From Frigoribacterium sp. PvP032 (GTDB lineage Bacteria; Actinomycetota; Actinomycetes; Actinomycetales; Microbacteriaceae): a stretch of DNA of 64,000 nucleotides. The notes under the pieces were generated by a model that was not told the DNA's origin, did no database searches, and saw nothing but the letters and a program-made list of their open reading frames with translations. The stretch is from assembly GCF_017833035.1 (NCBI RefSeq), contig NZ_JAFIBM010000001.1, positions 992,001 to 1,056,000 on the forward strand. Direction: 5' to 3'. Shown here in pieces: positions 56,963 through 64,000 of the stretch. The first letter of the stretch is position 1. Every line of letters starts with the position of its first letter. The position numbers were made by a program, and so were the translations under genes.

Positions 56963-58297
56963 ATGTCATCCACCTCCTCGAGACGCACCCGCTCGACCCC
57001 GCCGGTCGAGCCCCTCCGCGTCGTCGTGGCCGCCGGGGGAACCGGCGGCCACGTGTTCCCCGGCATCGCCGTCGCCGCGGCCCTGCGACGACGGGTGCCG
57101 GAGGCGGTCATCACCTTCGCCGGCACCGCCGACCGCCTCGAGGCGACCCTCGTCCCCGCCGCCGGCTACGAGCTCGACACGACGCCGATGGTCGCCTTCC
57201 CCCGGCGGCCGGGCCTCGCGGCCCTGCTGTTCCCCGCCCGGTTCGTCCGGTGCGTCCTCGCCGCGCGTCGACAGCTGCGGCACCGGCGGGCACAGGTAGT
57301 CGTCGGGGTCGGCGGCTACCCCAGCGTGCCGGCCGTCGTCGCGGGCTGGACCCTCGGCCTGCCCGTGGTCGTGCACGAGTCGAACGCGACGCCCGGGCTC
57401 GCGAACCGCCTCGCGGCGCGGTTGTCGGGTCGCGTCGCCTGCGCCTTCGACCCCGCCGGGACGGGGCTCGGCGCCGGGACGGAGGTGCGCCGGGTCGGCA
57501 TCCCGATCCTGCCTGCCCTCGCGTCGTGCGAGCGGGCGTCGCTGCGGGGGCCGGCCCGCGCCTCCTGGGGCGTCGGACCCGACGAGCTGCTCGTCGTCGT
57601 CTCCGGCGGCAGCCTGGGGGCGGCGTCGCTGGACCGGGCAGCGGTCGAGCTCGCCTGCGCGGCCGGCACCCCGGACGGAGCCAGCGGCACACCGGGCACC
57701 GCGGGCACGGCGGGCACCGCGGGCGGTCGGCTGAGGCTCGTCGTCAAGGCGAGCCCGACCCACCTCGCGAGCATGCGTGCTGCGCTCGTCCGGGGCGGCG
57801 GGGACCGCGTCGCCGACGTCGTCACGCACCTCGACGACATGGCGGCCGCCTACTCGGCCGCGGACGTCGTCGTCGTGCGGGGCGGCGCGTGCACGGTAGC
57901 CGAGATCGAGCACCTCGGCGTCCCGGCGGTCGTCGTTCCCCTGCCGGGCGCCACGGACGACCACCAGACCGCCAACGCGGAGGCGCTGGCCGCGTCGGGT
58001 CACGCACCTGTGGTCGTCGTCCGCGACGGCGACCTCGACGGCGGGACGCTGGCTGCGGCGCTGACCAGGGTGCTCGAGCTCGTCGAGGCTGCGCGGGCCT
58101 CGCCCCTCGCCTCGTCGTCGGGCGCCTCGCCTCACGCCGGCGCCGCCGACGCGGTCGCCGGGTGGGTCGTCGAGCTCGTGTCCGGCTCCGCCGCCTCATC
58201 CTCCTCCTCGTCGGCTGCCTCCTCCATCACGACAGGCACCTCGACCTCCACCTCCACCTCCACCTCGACAGGCACCACCGAAGGGACCACCCGATGA
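56963..58297 (+). CDS. MurG-like glycosyltransferase (GT28) with Ser/Thr-rich tail
   Basis: 444 residues. The GT28 signature GGTGGH (25-30) lies in VVVAAGGTGGHVFPGIAVAA. VVVGVGGYPSVPAVVAGWTL, LPVVVHESNATPGLANRLAA, VVSGGSLGAASLDRAAVEL and the donor-site helix GACTVAEIEHLGVPAVVVPL follow. MurG uses UDP-GlcNAc to make lipid II, but here there is no dcw cluster, the protein is longer than usual, and it ends in a low-complexity Ser/Thr tail (TGTSTSTSTSTSTGT) encoded by a CACCTC/CACCTG-like hexamer repeat at about 58230-58275. A second, secondary-metabolism or surface-glycan role is likely. ATGA overlap with the epimerase gene. Confidence 0.88.
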   Translation: MSSTSSRRTRSTPPVEPLRVVVAAGGTGGHVFPGIAVAAALRRRVPEAVITFAGTADRLEATLVPAAGYELDTTPMVAFPRRPGLAALLFPARFVRCVLAARRQLRHRRAQVVVGVGGYPSVPAVVAGWTLGLPVVVHESNATPGLANRLAARLSGRVACAFDPAGTGLGAGTEVRRVGIPILPALASCERASLRGPARASWGVGPDELLVVVSGGSLGAASLDRAAVELACAAGTPDGASGTPGTAGTAGTAGGRLRLVVKASPTHLASMRAALVRGGGDRVADVVTHLDDMAAAYSAADVVVVRGGACTVAEIEHLGVPAVVVPLPGATDDHQTANAEALAASGHAPVVVVRDGDLDGGTLAAALTRVLELVEAARASPLASSSGASPHAGAADAVAGWVVELVSGSAASSSSSSAASSITTGTSTSTSTSTSTGTTEGTTR

Positions 58298-59283
58298 ACG
58301 ACGACACCACCTGGCAGGGCCGCACCGTCCTCGTGACCGGAGCGGAGGGCTTCATCGGCTCCGCGCTCGTCGACGAGCTCGTCGTCCTGGGCGCCCGCGT
58401 GCGCGCCCTCTGCCACTACAAGCCCTACGGCGCCGCGGGCGCCCTCGCCCGGTACGAGTCTGACCACCGCGTCGAGCTGCTCGCGGGCGACGTGCGCGAC
58501 CCGTTCGTGGTCGACGAGGCCGTGGCCGGGGTCGAGGTCGTCTTCCACCTCGCGGCGCTGATCGGCATCCCGTACTCGTACGCGGCGCCCGAGTCGTACG
58601 TGCAGACCAACGTCGTCGGGTCGCACGCCGTCGTCGCGGCCTGCCGCCGGCACGGTGCGCGCATGGTGCACACGTCGACCTCCGAGACGTACGGCAGCGC
58701 CCTGCGCGTGCCGATGGACGAGACCCACCCCGCGCAGCCCCAGTCGCCCTACGCCGCCTCGAAGATCGCCGCCGACGCGATGGTGCTCTCGTACCACGCG
58801 TCGTTCGGCACCGAGGTCGCCGTCTGCCGCCCGTTCAACACCTACGGCCCGCGGCAGAGCGCGCGAGCCGTCATCCCGACGATCCTGCGGCAGCTCGCGG
58901 CCGGAGCCGACGAGATCCGGCTCGGGTCGACCACGCCGACCCGCGACTTCACCCACGTCTCGGACACGGTCGCCGGGTTCCTCACGGTCGGCTCGTCGGA
59001 CGCGGCGCTCGGCCGGGCCGTCAACCTCGGCACCGGCCAAGAGATCAGCATCGGCGCGCTCGCCGAGCTGCTGCTCCAGGTCAGCGGTCGGGACGCCCGC
59101 GTCGTGGTCGACGAGGCCCGGCTCCGGCCCGAGGCGAGCGAGGTCGACCGGCTGCTGTCCGACAACGGGCTCGCGCGGAGTCTCGGCTGGGAGCCGCTGA
59201 CGAGCCTCGAGGACGGGCTCCGCGACACCTGGCGCTGGGTGCTCGGCACGGAGGAGCCGGGCGCGACGCGGTACGCGGTCTAG
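58294..59283 (+). CDS. NAD-dependent epimerase/dehydratase (LegB/UDP-sugar dehydratase-like)
   Basis: 329 residues, extended SDR. Dinucleotide motif GAEGFIG (16-22), active site Tyr153-x3-Lys157 in SPYAASK with Ser/Thr in MVHTSTSETYGS. IGIPYSYAAPESYVQTNVVG and CRPFNTYGPRQSARAVIPTI are close to the pattern of NAD-dependent 4,6-dehydratases of the LegB type and UDP-glucuronate epimerases. It would convert a nucleotide sugar in the cytosol, plausibly the donor for the coupled MurG-like transferase. No other sugar biosynthesis genes are nearby. Confidence 0.9.
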   Translation: MNDDTTWQGRTVLVTGAEGFIGSALVDELVVLGARVRALCHYKPYGAAGALARYESDHRVELLAGDVRDPFVVDEAVAGVEVVFHLAALIGIPYSYAAPESYVQTNVVGSHAVVAACRRHGARMVHTSTSETYGSALRVPMDETHPAQPQSPYAASKIAADAMVLSYHASFGTEVAVCRPFNTYGPRQSARAVIPTILRQLAAGADEIRLGSTTPTRDFTHVSDTVAGFLTVGSSDAALGRAVNLGTGQEISIGALAELLLQVSGRDARVVVDEARLRPEASEVDRLLSDNGLARSLGWEPLTSLEDGLRDTWRWVLGTEEPGATRYAV

Positions 59284-59307
59284 CCGCGTCGAGCGCCGTG
59301 CAGCAAC

Positions 59308-59393
59308 GTCGAGGACTCAGGAGACGCCGTCCGCGGACGGGCGGCACGCCGGCACCCCGGGGTGCCGGCGGCAGCATCGCCTGAGTCCTCGAC
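59308..59393. repeat. 86-bp terminal-inverted-repeat element, copy 2
   Basis: Perfect 14-bp terminal inverted repeats (GTCGAGGACTCAGG / CCTGAGTCCTCGAC). The centre is a 24-bp palindrome at 59348-59371 with the half site CGCCGGCACCCC. Starts 25 bp after the epimerase stop. Confidence 0.85.
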
Positions 59394-59484
59394 GCGGCCC
59401 GGTGCAGGGCGGGGCGGGTCGTGTCGCATCACGTCCCGAGCGTCGCGTCGCGTCCCACCGCGACGTGACGCTCGGAACACGATG

Positions 59485-59526
59485 CGGCAGCGGCAGCGGC
59501 AGCGGCAGCGGCAGTGGCAGCGGCAG
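59485..59526. repeat. CGGCAG hexanucleotide microsatellite
   Basis: Seven copies of CGGCAG (one is TGGCAG) upstream of the next gene, preceded by an inverted repeat around CCGAGCGTC/GACGCTCGG at about 59433-59475. The 295-bp gap 59284-59578 otherwise holds only the 86-bp element. Confidence 0.85.
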
Positions 59527-59578
59527 CGCCGCGCTGCGGGGGCGGGCCGCCGCGGGGCGTGCGCGGCAGACTGGCCGG

Positions 59579-59929
59579 ATGGCCGACGCACCCGCACCCC
59601 TCGTCACGCCCGACGGCCGCTACCTCGTCGTCCGGGGGCGGCTCTGGCGCCGCACGGACCCGTCGATCCCCGAGCAGCGCCGAGCCGAGCTGGTGCACGA
59701 GCTGATGGAGGCGCGGCGCGCGAAGAAGACCGCGCTCGCCGACGACGACGCCGGGGCCCGCGAGGCCGCCCGCGCGCGGGTGGACGCCGCGAAGACGGCG
59801 CTCGGCGAGAGGGGCCCGGTCTGGTGGGACGACGACGCGCCCGACGAGACCCGTCGCATGGCCGAGAACCCCCGGTACGCGGAGTGGTTCGCGGAGGCGA
59901 GCAGCGGCCAGGACGGCCAGCGCTCCTAG
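59579..59929 (+). CDS. Small hypothetical protein
   Basis: 116 residues from ATG 59579. It starts with DAPAPLVTPDGRYLVVRGRL WRRTDP, has a charged helical middle (RRAELVHELMEARRAKKTAL) and ends PRYAEWFAEASSGQDG. The WWDDDAPDETRR stretch is characteristic of a small conserved family found in many bacteria, annotated only as hypothetical. Soluble, no signal peptide. Confidence 0.75.
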   Translation: MADAPAPLVTPDGRYLVVRGRLWRRTDPSIPEQRRAELVHELMEARRAKKTALADDDAGAREAARARVDAAKTALGERGPVWWDDDAPDETRRMAENPRYAEWFAEASSGQDGQRS

Positions 59930-59968
59930 CGCCCCTGGCTCCCCGCAGCCCCAGGCGCCCTGTAGCCC

Positions 59969-60316
59969 CTAGCGCCCCTGGCGCTTCTTGAACGGCTTGG
60001 GCTGCCCCTTGACCGCCGGGGTGCGCCCCTTGCCCTTCGACGCCTTGGCCTTGCCGCCGGCCGGGGGAGCAGGAGGCGCTGGCGGTGTCGAGGGGCTGGC
60101 CAGCTCCTCCTCGGCGACGACCACAGCCGCGCGGCCCGCCTTGGTCAGGCGGTACGGCGAGGCGTCGCGGTCGAACAGCTTCTGGCCGAACTCCAGCTCG
60201 AGCGCCTCGATCGACGACTCGAGCTTCTGCCGCGAGATGCCGAGCTTGTCGGCCGCGACGGGGAAGTGCAGCACCTCGGCCGCGACGAGGAAGTGCCTCA
60301 GGTGGCTCGTCTTCAC
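59969..60316 (-). CDS. LysR-type helix-turn-helix-only protein
   Basis: 115 residues from GTG 60316 (AGAGG nine bases upstream). Residues 1-65 are a LysR DNA-binding domain (LRHFLVAAEVLHFPVAADKL, GISRQKLESSIEALELEFGQ, KLFDRDASPYRLTKAG), but the protein lacks the effector-binding domain of about 200 residues and instead ends in a Pro/Lys-rich basic tail (AKASKGKGRTPAVKGQPKPF). This could be a nucleoid-like or dominant regulator. The antisense strand and the other frames show no continuation of an effector domain. Confidence 0.78.
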   Translation of the reverse strand: MKTSHLRHFLVAAEVLHFPVAADKLGISRQKLESSIEALELEFGQKLFDRDASPYRLTKAGRAAVVVAEEELASPSTPPAPPAPPAGGKAKASKGKGRTPAVKGQPKPFKKRQGR

Positions 60317-60372
60317 GTGGTGTCGCCTCTCGCTGGTCGGCCGGGTGCCCGACCGCCCCAGACTAACGGAGC

Positions 60373-60408
60373 CGCAGGTCGCCCCGTCGAGACGGGACGA
60401 CCTGCGGC
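60373..60408 (-). terminator. Terminator of the lipid-type operon
   Basis: 17-bp arms CCGCAGGTCGCCCCGTC (60373-60389) and complement (60392-60408) with one mismatch and a very small loop, 34 bp after the ferritin-like gene's stop. Confidence 0.75.
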
Positions 60409-60441
60409 CGACGGGACGAGCAGTGCCGGACGGACGAGGCG

Positions 60442-61269
60442 TCAGGCGACGCTGACGGAGCCGCCCGCGGCGGGCCCGTGCGTGACGCCGAGCCCGTCGA
60501 GCGCCTTCTGGAAGATCGTCAGGCCGGACATGCCGGGCAGGTTCGAGATGTTCGCGTCGAGCTTCTCGGCGGCCTTGCGGCCCTCCTCGCCGCTCATCAG
60601 CTGGCCGAAGACGAACTTGACGTCGTCGAGCTCCATGATCGACGAGCCGACGGGTGCCCAGACCTTCTGCAGCAGGAAGCGCGTCAGCTTCTGCGCCTTC
60701 TTGCTCTTGAGCAGGCGCTCGCGGGCCTGCGAGACGTAGAACGCGACGTGGCGCGACTCCTGGCGGGCGATGCGCACCAGCAGCTCGGCGAGGACCGGGT
60801 CCTTCTCGAGGGCGGCCATGCGCTTGTAGGCGGCGACGGCCGAGTACTCGTTCGCGGCGCCCCACGACATGTGGACGGCGACGAAGTCGGAGCCGACGAA
60901 CTTGCCGAGCAGGCCCTGCTTCACCGGGTCGAGCTTGTCGCGCCAGCCGAGCTTGAGGCGGTTCGCGCGCAGCTGGTCGTAGTCGACCTTCTCGCCGTGC
61001 ACCTCGAGGATCGCGGCGAGGGCCTCGCCGTGCCAGAACTCCTCGCGGTTCCACATGGTCATGAAGGTCGAGACGTCGCCTTCTTTGTGCGAGGGCGTCG
61101 TGAGCAGGTCACGGGTGTAGCAGACCGTGTGGTACTCGACGTCGGCCATGTAGCGCAGGGTGCGGAGGGAGTCCGGGCTGAGCGGGTTCTCCTTGAAGTG
61201 GTCCAGGTCGAGGTCGTCCCAGGTGATGCGCTCGCTGGTGGCGGCGAACTTGTCGATGTCGAATGCCAT
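60442..61269 (-). CDS. Diiron ferritin-like protein (acyl-ACP desaturase superfamily)
   Basis: 275 residues with all six ligands of a carboxylate-bridged diiron site: Glu45 (ADVEYHTV), Glu77 and His80 (EEFWH), Glu141 (ANEYSAV), Glu171 and His174 (ESRHVAFY). The four-helix pattern and the ESRHVAFYV motif are typical of acyl-ACP desaturase/AurF-like oxygenases. It probably desaturates or oxidises an acyl chain. It lies 23 bp downstream of the fatty acyl reductase gene in the same operon, which supports a lipid substrate. Confidence 0.87.
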   Translation of the reverse strand: MAFDIDKFAATSERITWDDLDLDHFKENPLSPDSLRTLRYMADVEYHTVCYTRDLLTTPSHKEGDVSTFMTMWNREEFWHGEALAAILEVHGEKVDYDQLRANRLKLGWRDKLDPVKQGLLGKFVGSDFVAVHMSWGAANEYSAVAAYKRMAALEKDPVLAELLVRIARQESRHVAFYVSQARERLLKSKKAQKLTRFLLQKVWAPVGSSIMELDDVKFVFGQLMSGEEGRKAAEKLDANISNLPGMSGLTIFQKALDGLGVTHGPAAGGSVSVA

Positions 61270-61292
61270 GTGGCGTCAGGAGGCGCGGGTCG

Positions 61293-63674
61293 TCAGACCC
61301 TGTCTCCTTCTCCTTTCGAGGTGGTGCCGACGGCGGGGGCCGTCGATGTTCCGGACGCGGACGAACCGCGGGCACGCGACCAATCTCGGATGCTCCATCT
61401 TCTTCGGAGCGCCTCGCGTGCGAGATTGGCGTCGGGGTTGACGGCTGACGGGTTGCCGAGCATCTCGAGCCACGCGAGGTCCGCGTGGCTGTCACCGTAG
61501 CCGTACGAGCCCGTGAGGTCGATTCCCTCTTCGAGGGCCCACTGGGCGAGCCACGCCGCGCGGGCCTCGTCGACGAGCGGCGGCTGGGCGAGGTAGCCCG
61601 TCAGGACGCCGTCGCGCTCGTGCATCGTGCTCGCGACGACCTCGTCGAAGAGGTGCGCGATGGGGGTGGCGAGGGTGCCGATCGAGCCCGTCACGAGGAC
61701 GGTGCGGTGCCCGGCGGCGCGGTGCTCCGCGATGCGCGCGAGCGCCTCGGGCAGGGTGTGCCGTCGCACCGTCTCGGCGTAGCCGGCCGAGCGGACGACG
61801 CCCTTGAGCCGCGAGACGGGCATGCCGGCGTAGCGCCGGAGGAACGCCCGGATGAACTCGCCCCGGTCACGTCCCTCGGCGCGCAGGTAGGCAGGCAGCC
61901 CGGTCAGCAGCGACGCCACCTCGGCGGGCCAGGCCGCCTTGCGGAACCCGTTCGAGCGCACCCAGAGGTACTGCTCGACGATGTTCGAGTCGAGCACGGT
62001 GCCCTCGAGGTCGAAGACGGCGACGACGTCGGTGCGCTGGGGCAGCGCCCGGGTGTCGAGCACGGCGCCGGCCGCGGCGGGCCGCACCGAGAACGCCCGC
62101 GTCATCGCGGTGATCGACGGGAAGTGCACGGTCTGGAAGTAGTCCTCCCAGTCGATGTCGGTGACGTCGAAGCCGATGTCGGCGGGCGCCTCCTCAGGCA
62201 GGCCGTCGTGCAGGGCACGCGTGCGACGGTCGTCGAAGATGATCTCGGACTGCACGTAGTGCCGGTAAAGGTCGGTGAGGCTCTGCAGCGACTCGAGGTC
62301 GCCGCGTCGCGTCTGCACGTCGGTCAGGCTCGAGCGGGTGCGGGTCGTCGACGGCAGGCGGACGAGCACGCGCTCGCGCCAGTCGTTCGCGCGCTGCGCG
62401 GTGCGGATCGCGCCCTCGACCTTGCGGACGCCGGGGAAGTTCCAGGTCGGCACGGGGATGCTCGTGTGCTCGTCGCGCGGCAACGGGTTCGCCGTGAAGA
62501 ACGTCTTGAGGTTGTCGAACATCCGCAGGATGGGGAACGGGTTGCTGTTGCCCGACGCGACGTGGAAGTACTGCGGCTCGGGGGCCGAGGCCGGTGCCGA
62601 GGCCGGTGCCGAGGCAGCAGCCGAGGAGGCGCCGGCCGGGTTCGCCGCGACGGCCAGGATCACGTTCACCACGTAGTCGACCGGCACGATGTCGAGCACG
62701 CTGTCGGGCACGCCGGGGAACTCGGGCAGCAGGCCGCGGGCGTACGACATGATCAGCGGGTCGGCGACCTTGAAGCCGTCGATCCAGCCGGGGTAGGGGT
62801 GGCGCAGCGCGCTCTCGACGATCGCGGGACGGACGACGGACAGGCGGTGGCCCTCGGCCGCCCAGATCTGCTCGGCGGCGCGCTCGGCGAAGGCCTTCGT
62901 CAGCGTGTAGACGTCGGTCCAGCCGAGGGTCTCCGCACGGGTGCGCCCGTAGTCGACGAGACGGGCGGCCACCCAGGCGACCCGCGCCTCCTCGGCTGCG
63001 GCCGCGACGGCCTGCGGACCGGTCTTGCCGTGGCCGGCGCGGCCCTCGGCCAGGAACTTGCGGAGGGTCTCGGGCTGGCGCGACGCCGCCTCGACCCGGG
63101 CGCGGGCGTCGCGGGCCGCGGCGTGCTCGGCACGCCAGTCGACGTCGTGGCGGAGCGCCGCCTCGGGGAAGACGCCCTTGCGGATGCCGCCGACGTACGC
63201 CGTCGACACGTGCACGACGTGCGGGTCGCCGCCCGCCGCGACCAGCGCCTCGTACAGGCCGACGGCGCCGCCCACGTTCGTGTCGAACGCCTGGTCGATC
63301 GGCGGGTCGAACGACACGGTCGACGCGCTGTGGATGACGACGTCGAGGTCGCGGGGCAGCTCGGGCAGCGTGCCGAGCGAGCTCTCGACGACGCGCAGCC
63401 GCTCGGTCAGCGCGCGCTCGACCTCGTCGGCGCCGACGCGCTCGCGCCACGACGCGAACACGGGCTTCTTGAGCAGGTGCCGCAGGCGCGCGAGGGCCGA
63501 GGTGCCGGCCTTGGGCCGGATCAGCAGCGTGATGGTCGTGTCGGGGTGCGACGACAGCAGCCGCTCGAGGATCGCCTGGCCGACGAAGCCGGTGCCGCCG
63601 GTCAGCAGCACGTGCGACGAGCCGAGGCTGGTCACGGTCGAACCGGGCACGGATGAGGGAGCAGGGACGGTCAT
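61293..63674 (-). CDS. Fatty acyl-CoA reductase-like SDR fused to HAD-IB hydrolase
   Basis: 793 residues from ATG 63674. The N-terminal NAD_binding_4 (male-sterility type) domain (about 20-440) has GGTGFVG (26-32) and Tyr256-x3-Lys260 in TDVYTLTKAFAE, as in fatty acyl-CoA reductases. A low-complexity Ala/Pro/Ser insert lies at 349-367. The C-terminal HAD-IB domain (about 548-770) has motif I VFDLEGTV (Asp555, but the second acidic residue is Glu557), VLVTGSIGTLATPIAHLFDE and YGDSHADL. It may make fatty aldehyde or alcohol and dephosphorylate an intermediate. ATGA overlap with the upstream gene. Confidence 0.9.
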   Translation of the reverse strand: MTVPAPSSVPGSTVTSLGSSHVLLTGGTGFVGQAILERLLSSHPDTTITLLIRPKAGTSALARLRHLLKKPVFASWRERVGADEVERALTERLRVVESSLGTLPELPRDLDVVIHSASTVSFDPPIDQAFDTNVGGAVGLYEALVAAGGDPHVVHVSTAYVGGIRKGVFPEAALRHDVDWRAEHAAARDARARVEAASRQPETLRKFLAEGRAGHGKTGPQAVAAAAEEARVAWVAARLVDYGRTRAETLGWTDVYTLTKAFAERAAEQIWAAEGHRLSVVRPAIVESALRHPYPGWIDGFKVADPLIMSYARGLLPEFPGVPDSVLDIVPVDYVVNVILAVAANPAGASSAAASAPASAPASAPEPQYFHVASGNSNPFPILRMFDNLKTFFTANPLPRDEHTSIPVPTWNFPGVRKVEGAIRTAQRANDWRERVLVRLPSTTRTRSSLTDVQTRRGDLESLQSLTDLYRHYVQSEIIFDDRRTRALHDGLPEEAPADIGFDVTDIDWEDYFQTVHFPSITAMTRAFSVRPAAAGAVLDTRALPQRTDVVAVFDLEGTVLDSNIVEQYLWVRSNGFRKAAWPAEVASLLTGLPAYLRAEGRDRGEFIRAFLRRYAGMPVSRLKGVVRSAGYAETVRRHTLPEALARIAEHRAAGHRTVLVTGSIGTLATPIAHLFDEVVASTMHERDGVLTGYLAQPPLVDEARAAWLAQWALEEGIDLTGSYGYGDSHADLAWLEMLGNPSAVNPDANLAREALRRRWSIRDWSRARGSSASGTSTAPAVGTTSKGEGDRV

Positions 63675-64000
63675 GCGGTGAGCTTTCGTGTCACGGCGGC
63701 GCCCACGGAGGCGTCGAGTCCTGGCAGGGAGGCGACGCGCTCGCCGACGGCGTCCGCCCGCAGGTGGCCGGCGGCGCCGCCCCACACCGCGGTGTCGAAG
63801 AAGGTGCGCTCGGCGTCGGAGCGCTCGACGGCGCCCAGCGGCCAGACGGCCGTCGACAAGGAGGCGCGGGTCTGCTTGACGGCGCGCGCCGAGTCCTCGA
63901 GGCGCCAGCGGGCCTCGACGTCGAAGAACTCCTCGTGCCGCGCCTTGACGGTGCGGAGGCGCTCGACGACGGCGGTCAGCGCGGGGCTGTCGGCACGCTC
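63671..64000 (-). CDS. C-terminal part of an unidentified protein, 5' end beyond window
   Basis: The last 109 codons of a gene entering from the right edge, in frame to the stop at 63671: begins ERADSPALTAVVERLRTVKA, continues WRLEDSARAVKQTRASLSTA, and ends SVGAAVTRKLTA. Helical and amphipathic; the family cannot be told from this fragment. The ATGA overlap places it first in the acyl reductase operon, so an acyltransferase or another lipid enzyme would be a fair guess. Confidence 0.65.
   Translation of the reverse strand, partial: ERADSPALTAVVERLRTVKARHEEFFDVEARWRLEDSARAVKQTRASLSTAVWPLGAVERSDAERTFFDTAVWGGAAGHLRADAVGERVASLPGLDASVGAAVTRKLTA

Noticed and set aside
1-64000. tRNA, rRNA, transposase and phage genes
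   Set aside because: Looked for cloverleaf-like or rRNA-like segments and recognisable transposase/integrase motifs among the translations; none were convincing.

Overview
The window is very GC-rich, densely coding actinobacterial DNA. Short intergenic gaps, frequent ATGA/GTGA stop-start overlaps, many GTG starts, an RskA/SigK-type ECF sigma factor, UmuDC with an actinobacterial flavour, and an LAFTG-type sorting signal all suggest a member of the Microbacteriaceae (Curtobacterium/Frigoribacterium/Clavibacter relatives). No rRNA, tRNA, CRISPR array, prophage or complete insertion sequence was seen. Family calls come from recognition of translated motifs only; no database search was run.

Layout. 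1-2143: an MFS permease (cut by the left edge) divergent from its FadR-type regulator, with a perfect dyad between them. 2172-5965: small secreted, membrane and regulatory proteins and a frameshifted VOC gene. 6043-9337: an overlapping XRE regulator/aldo-keto reductase/MFS operon. 9427-12396: a VOC protein, a nucleoside deaminase and the UmuDC mutagenic polymerase. 12397-13453: palindromic and tandem repeats around a small membrane protein. 13454-18193: a 1579-residue CshA-like, sortase-anchored fibrillar adhesin. 18430-22826: a degenerate SGNH protein, a cupin, and a TetR/MFS efflux pair, plus a second TetR. 23003-29787: a LacI-controlled carbohydrate ABC importer (binding protein, two permeases, no ATPase) with a debranching-type glycosidase. 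29819-31467: a C16 homopolymer, small membrane proteins and several repeat families. 31484-39795: alpha/beta hydrolases, transporters, an AraC regulator and NadE. In their midst is an AT-richer pair at 34644-35608 that looks like a secreted nuclease toxin and its immunity protein. 39995-42453: two CNNM/CorC-type membrane proteins. 42463-43949: a GntR regulator and an ECF sigma factor. 43960-47769: the most striking locus, a two-gene operon of a secreted trypsin-fold protease followed 15 bp later by a homologue of anthrax protective antigen / binary-toxin B components. 47895-52239: a paired SMR transporter, GlpD with a SorC-type regulator, and a PfpI protein. 53251-59283: a degenerate-SGNH/GAF protein, then a two-component system, a MurG-like glycosyltransferase and a LegB-like epimerase, all four inside a block bracketed by two 86-bp terminal-inverted-repeat elements. 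59579-64000: a LysR-HTH-only protein and a lipid-type operon (fatty acyl reductase-HAD fusion and a diiron ferritin-like protein).

How parts work together. The protease/PA-like operon suggests a pore-forming translocase with its own activating protease, although no enzymatic A subunit is visible and the phenylalanine-clamp residue of the pore appears to be missing. The carbohydrate locus would import an oligosaccharide and process it in the cytoplasm under LacI control. The intergenic DNA is unusually rich in structured repeats; at least five families are present, some in pairs around genes.
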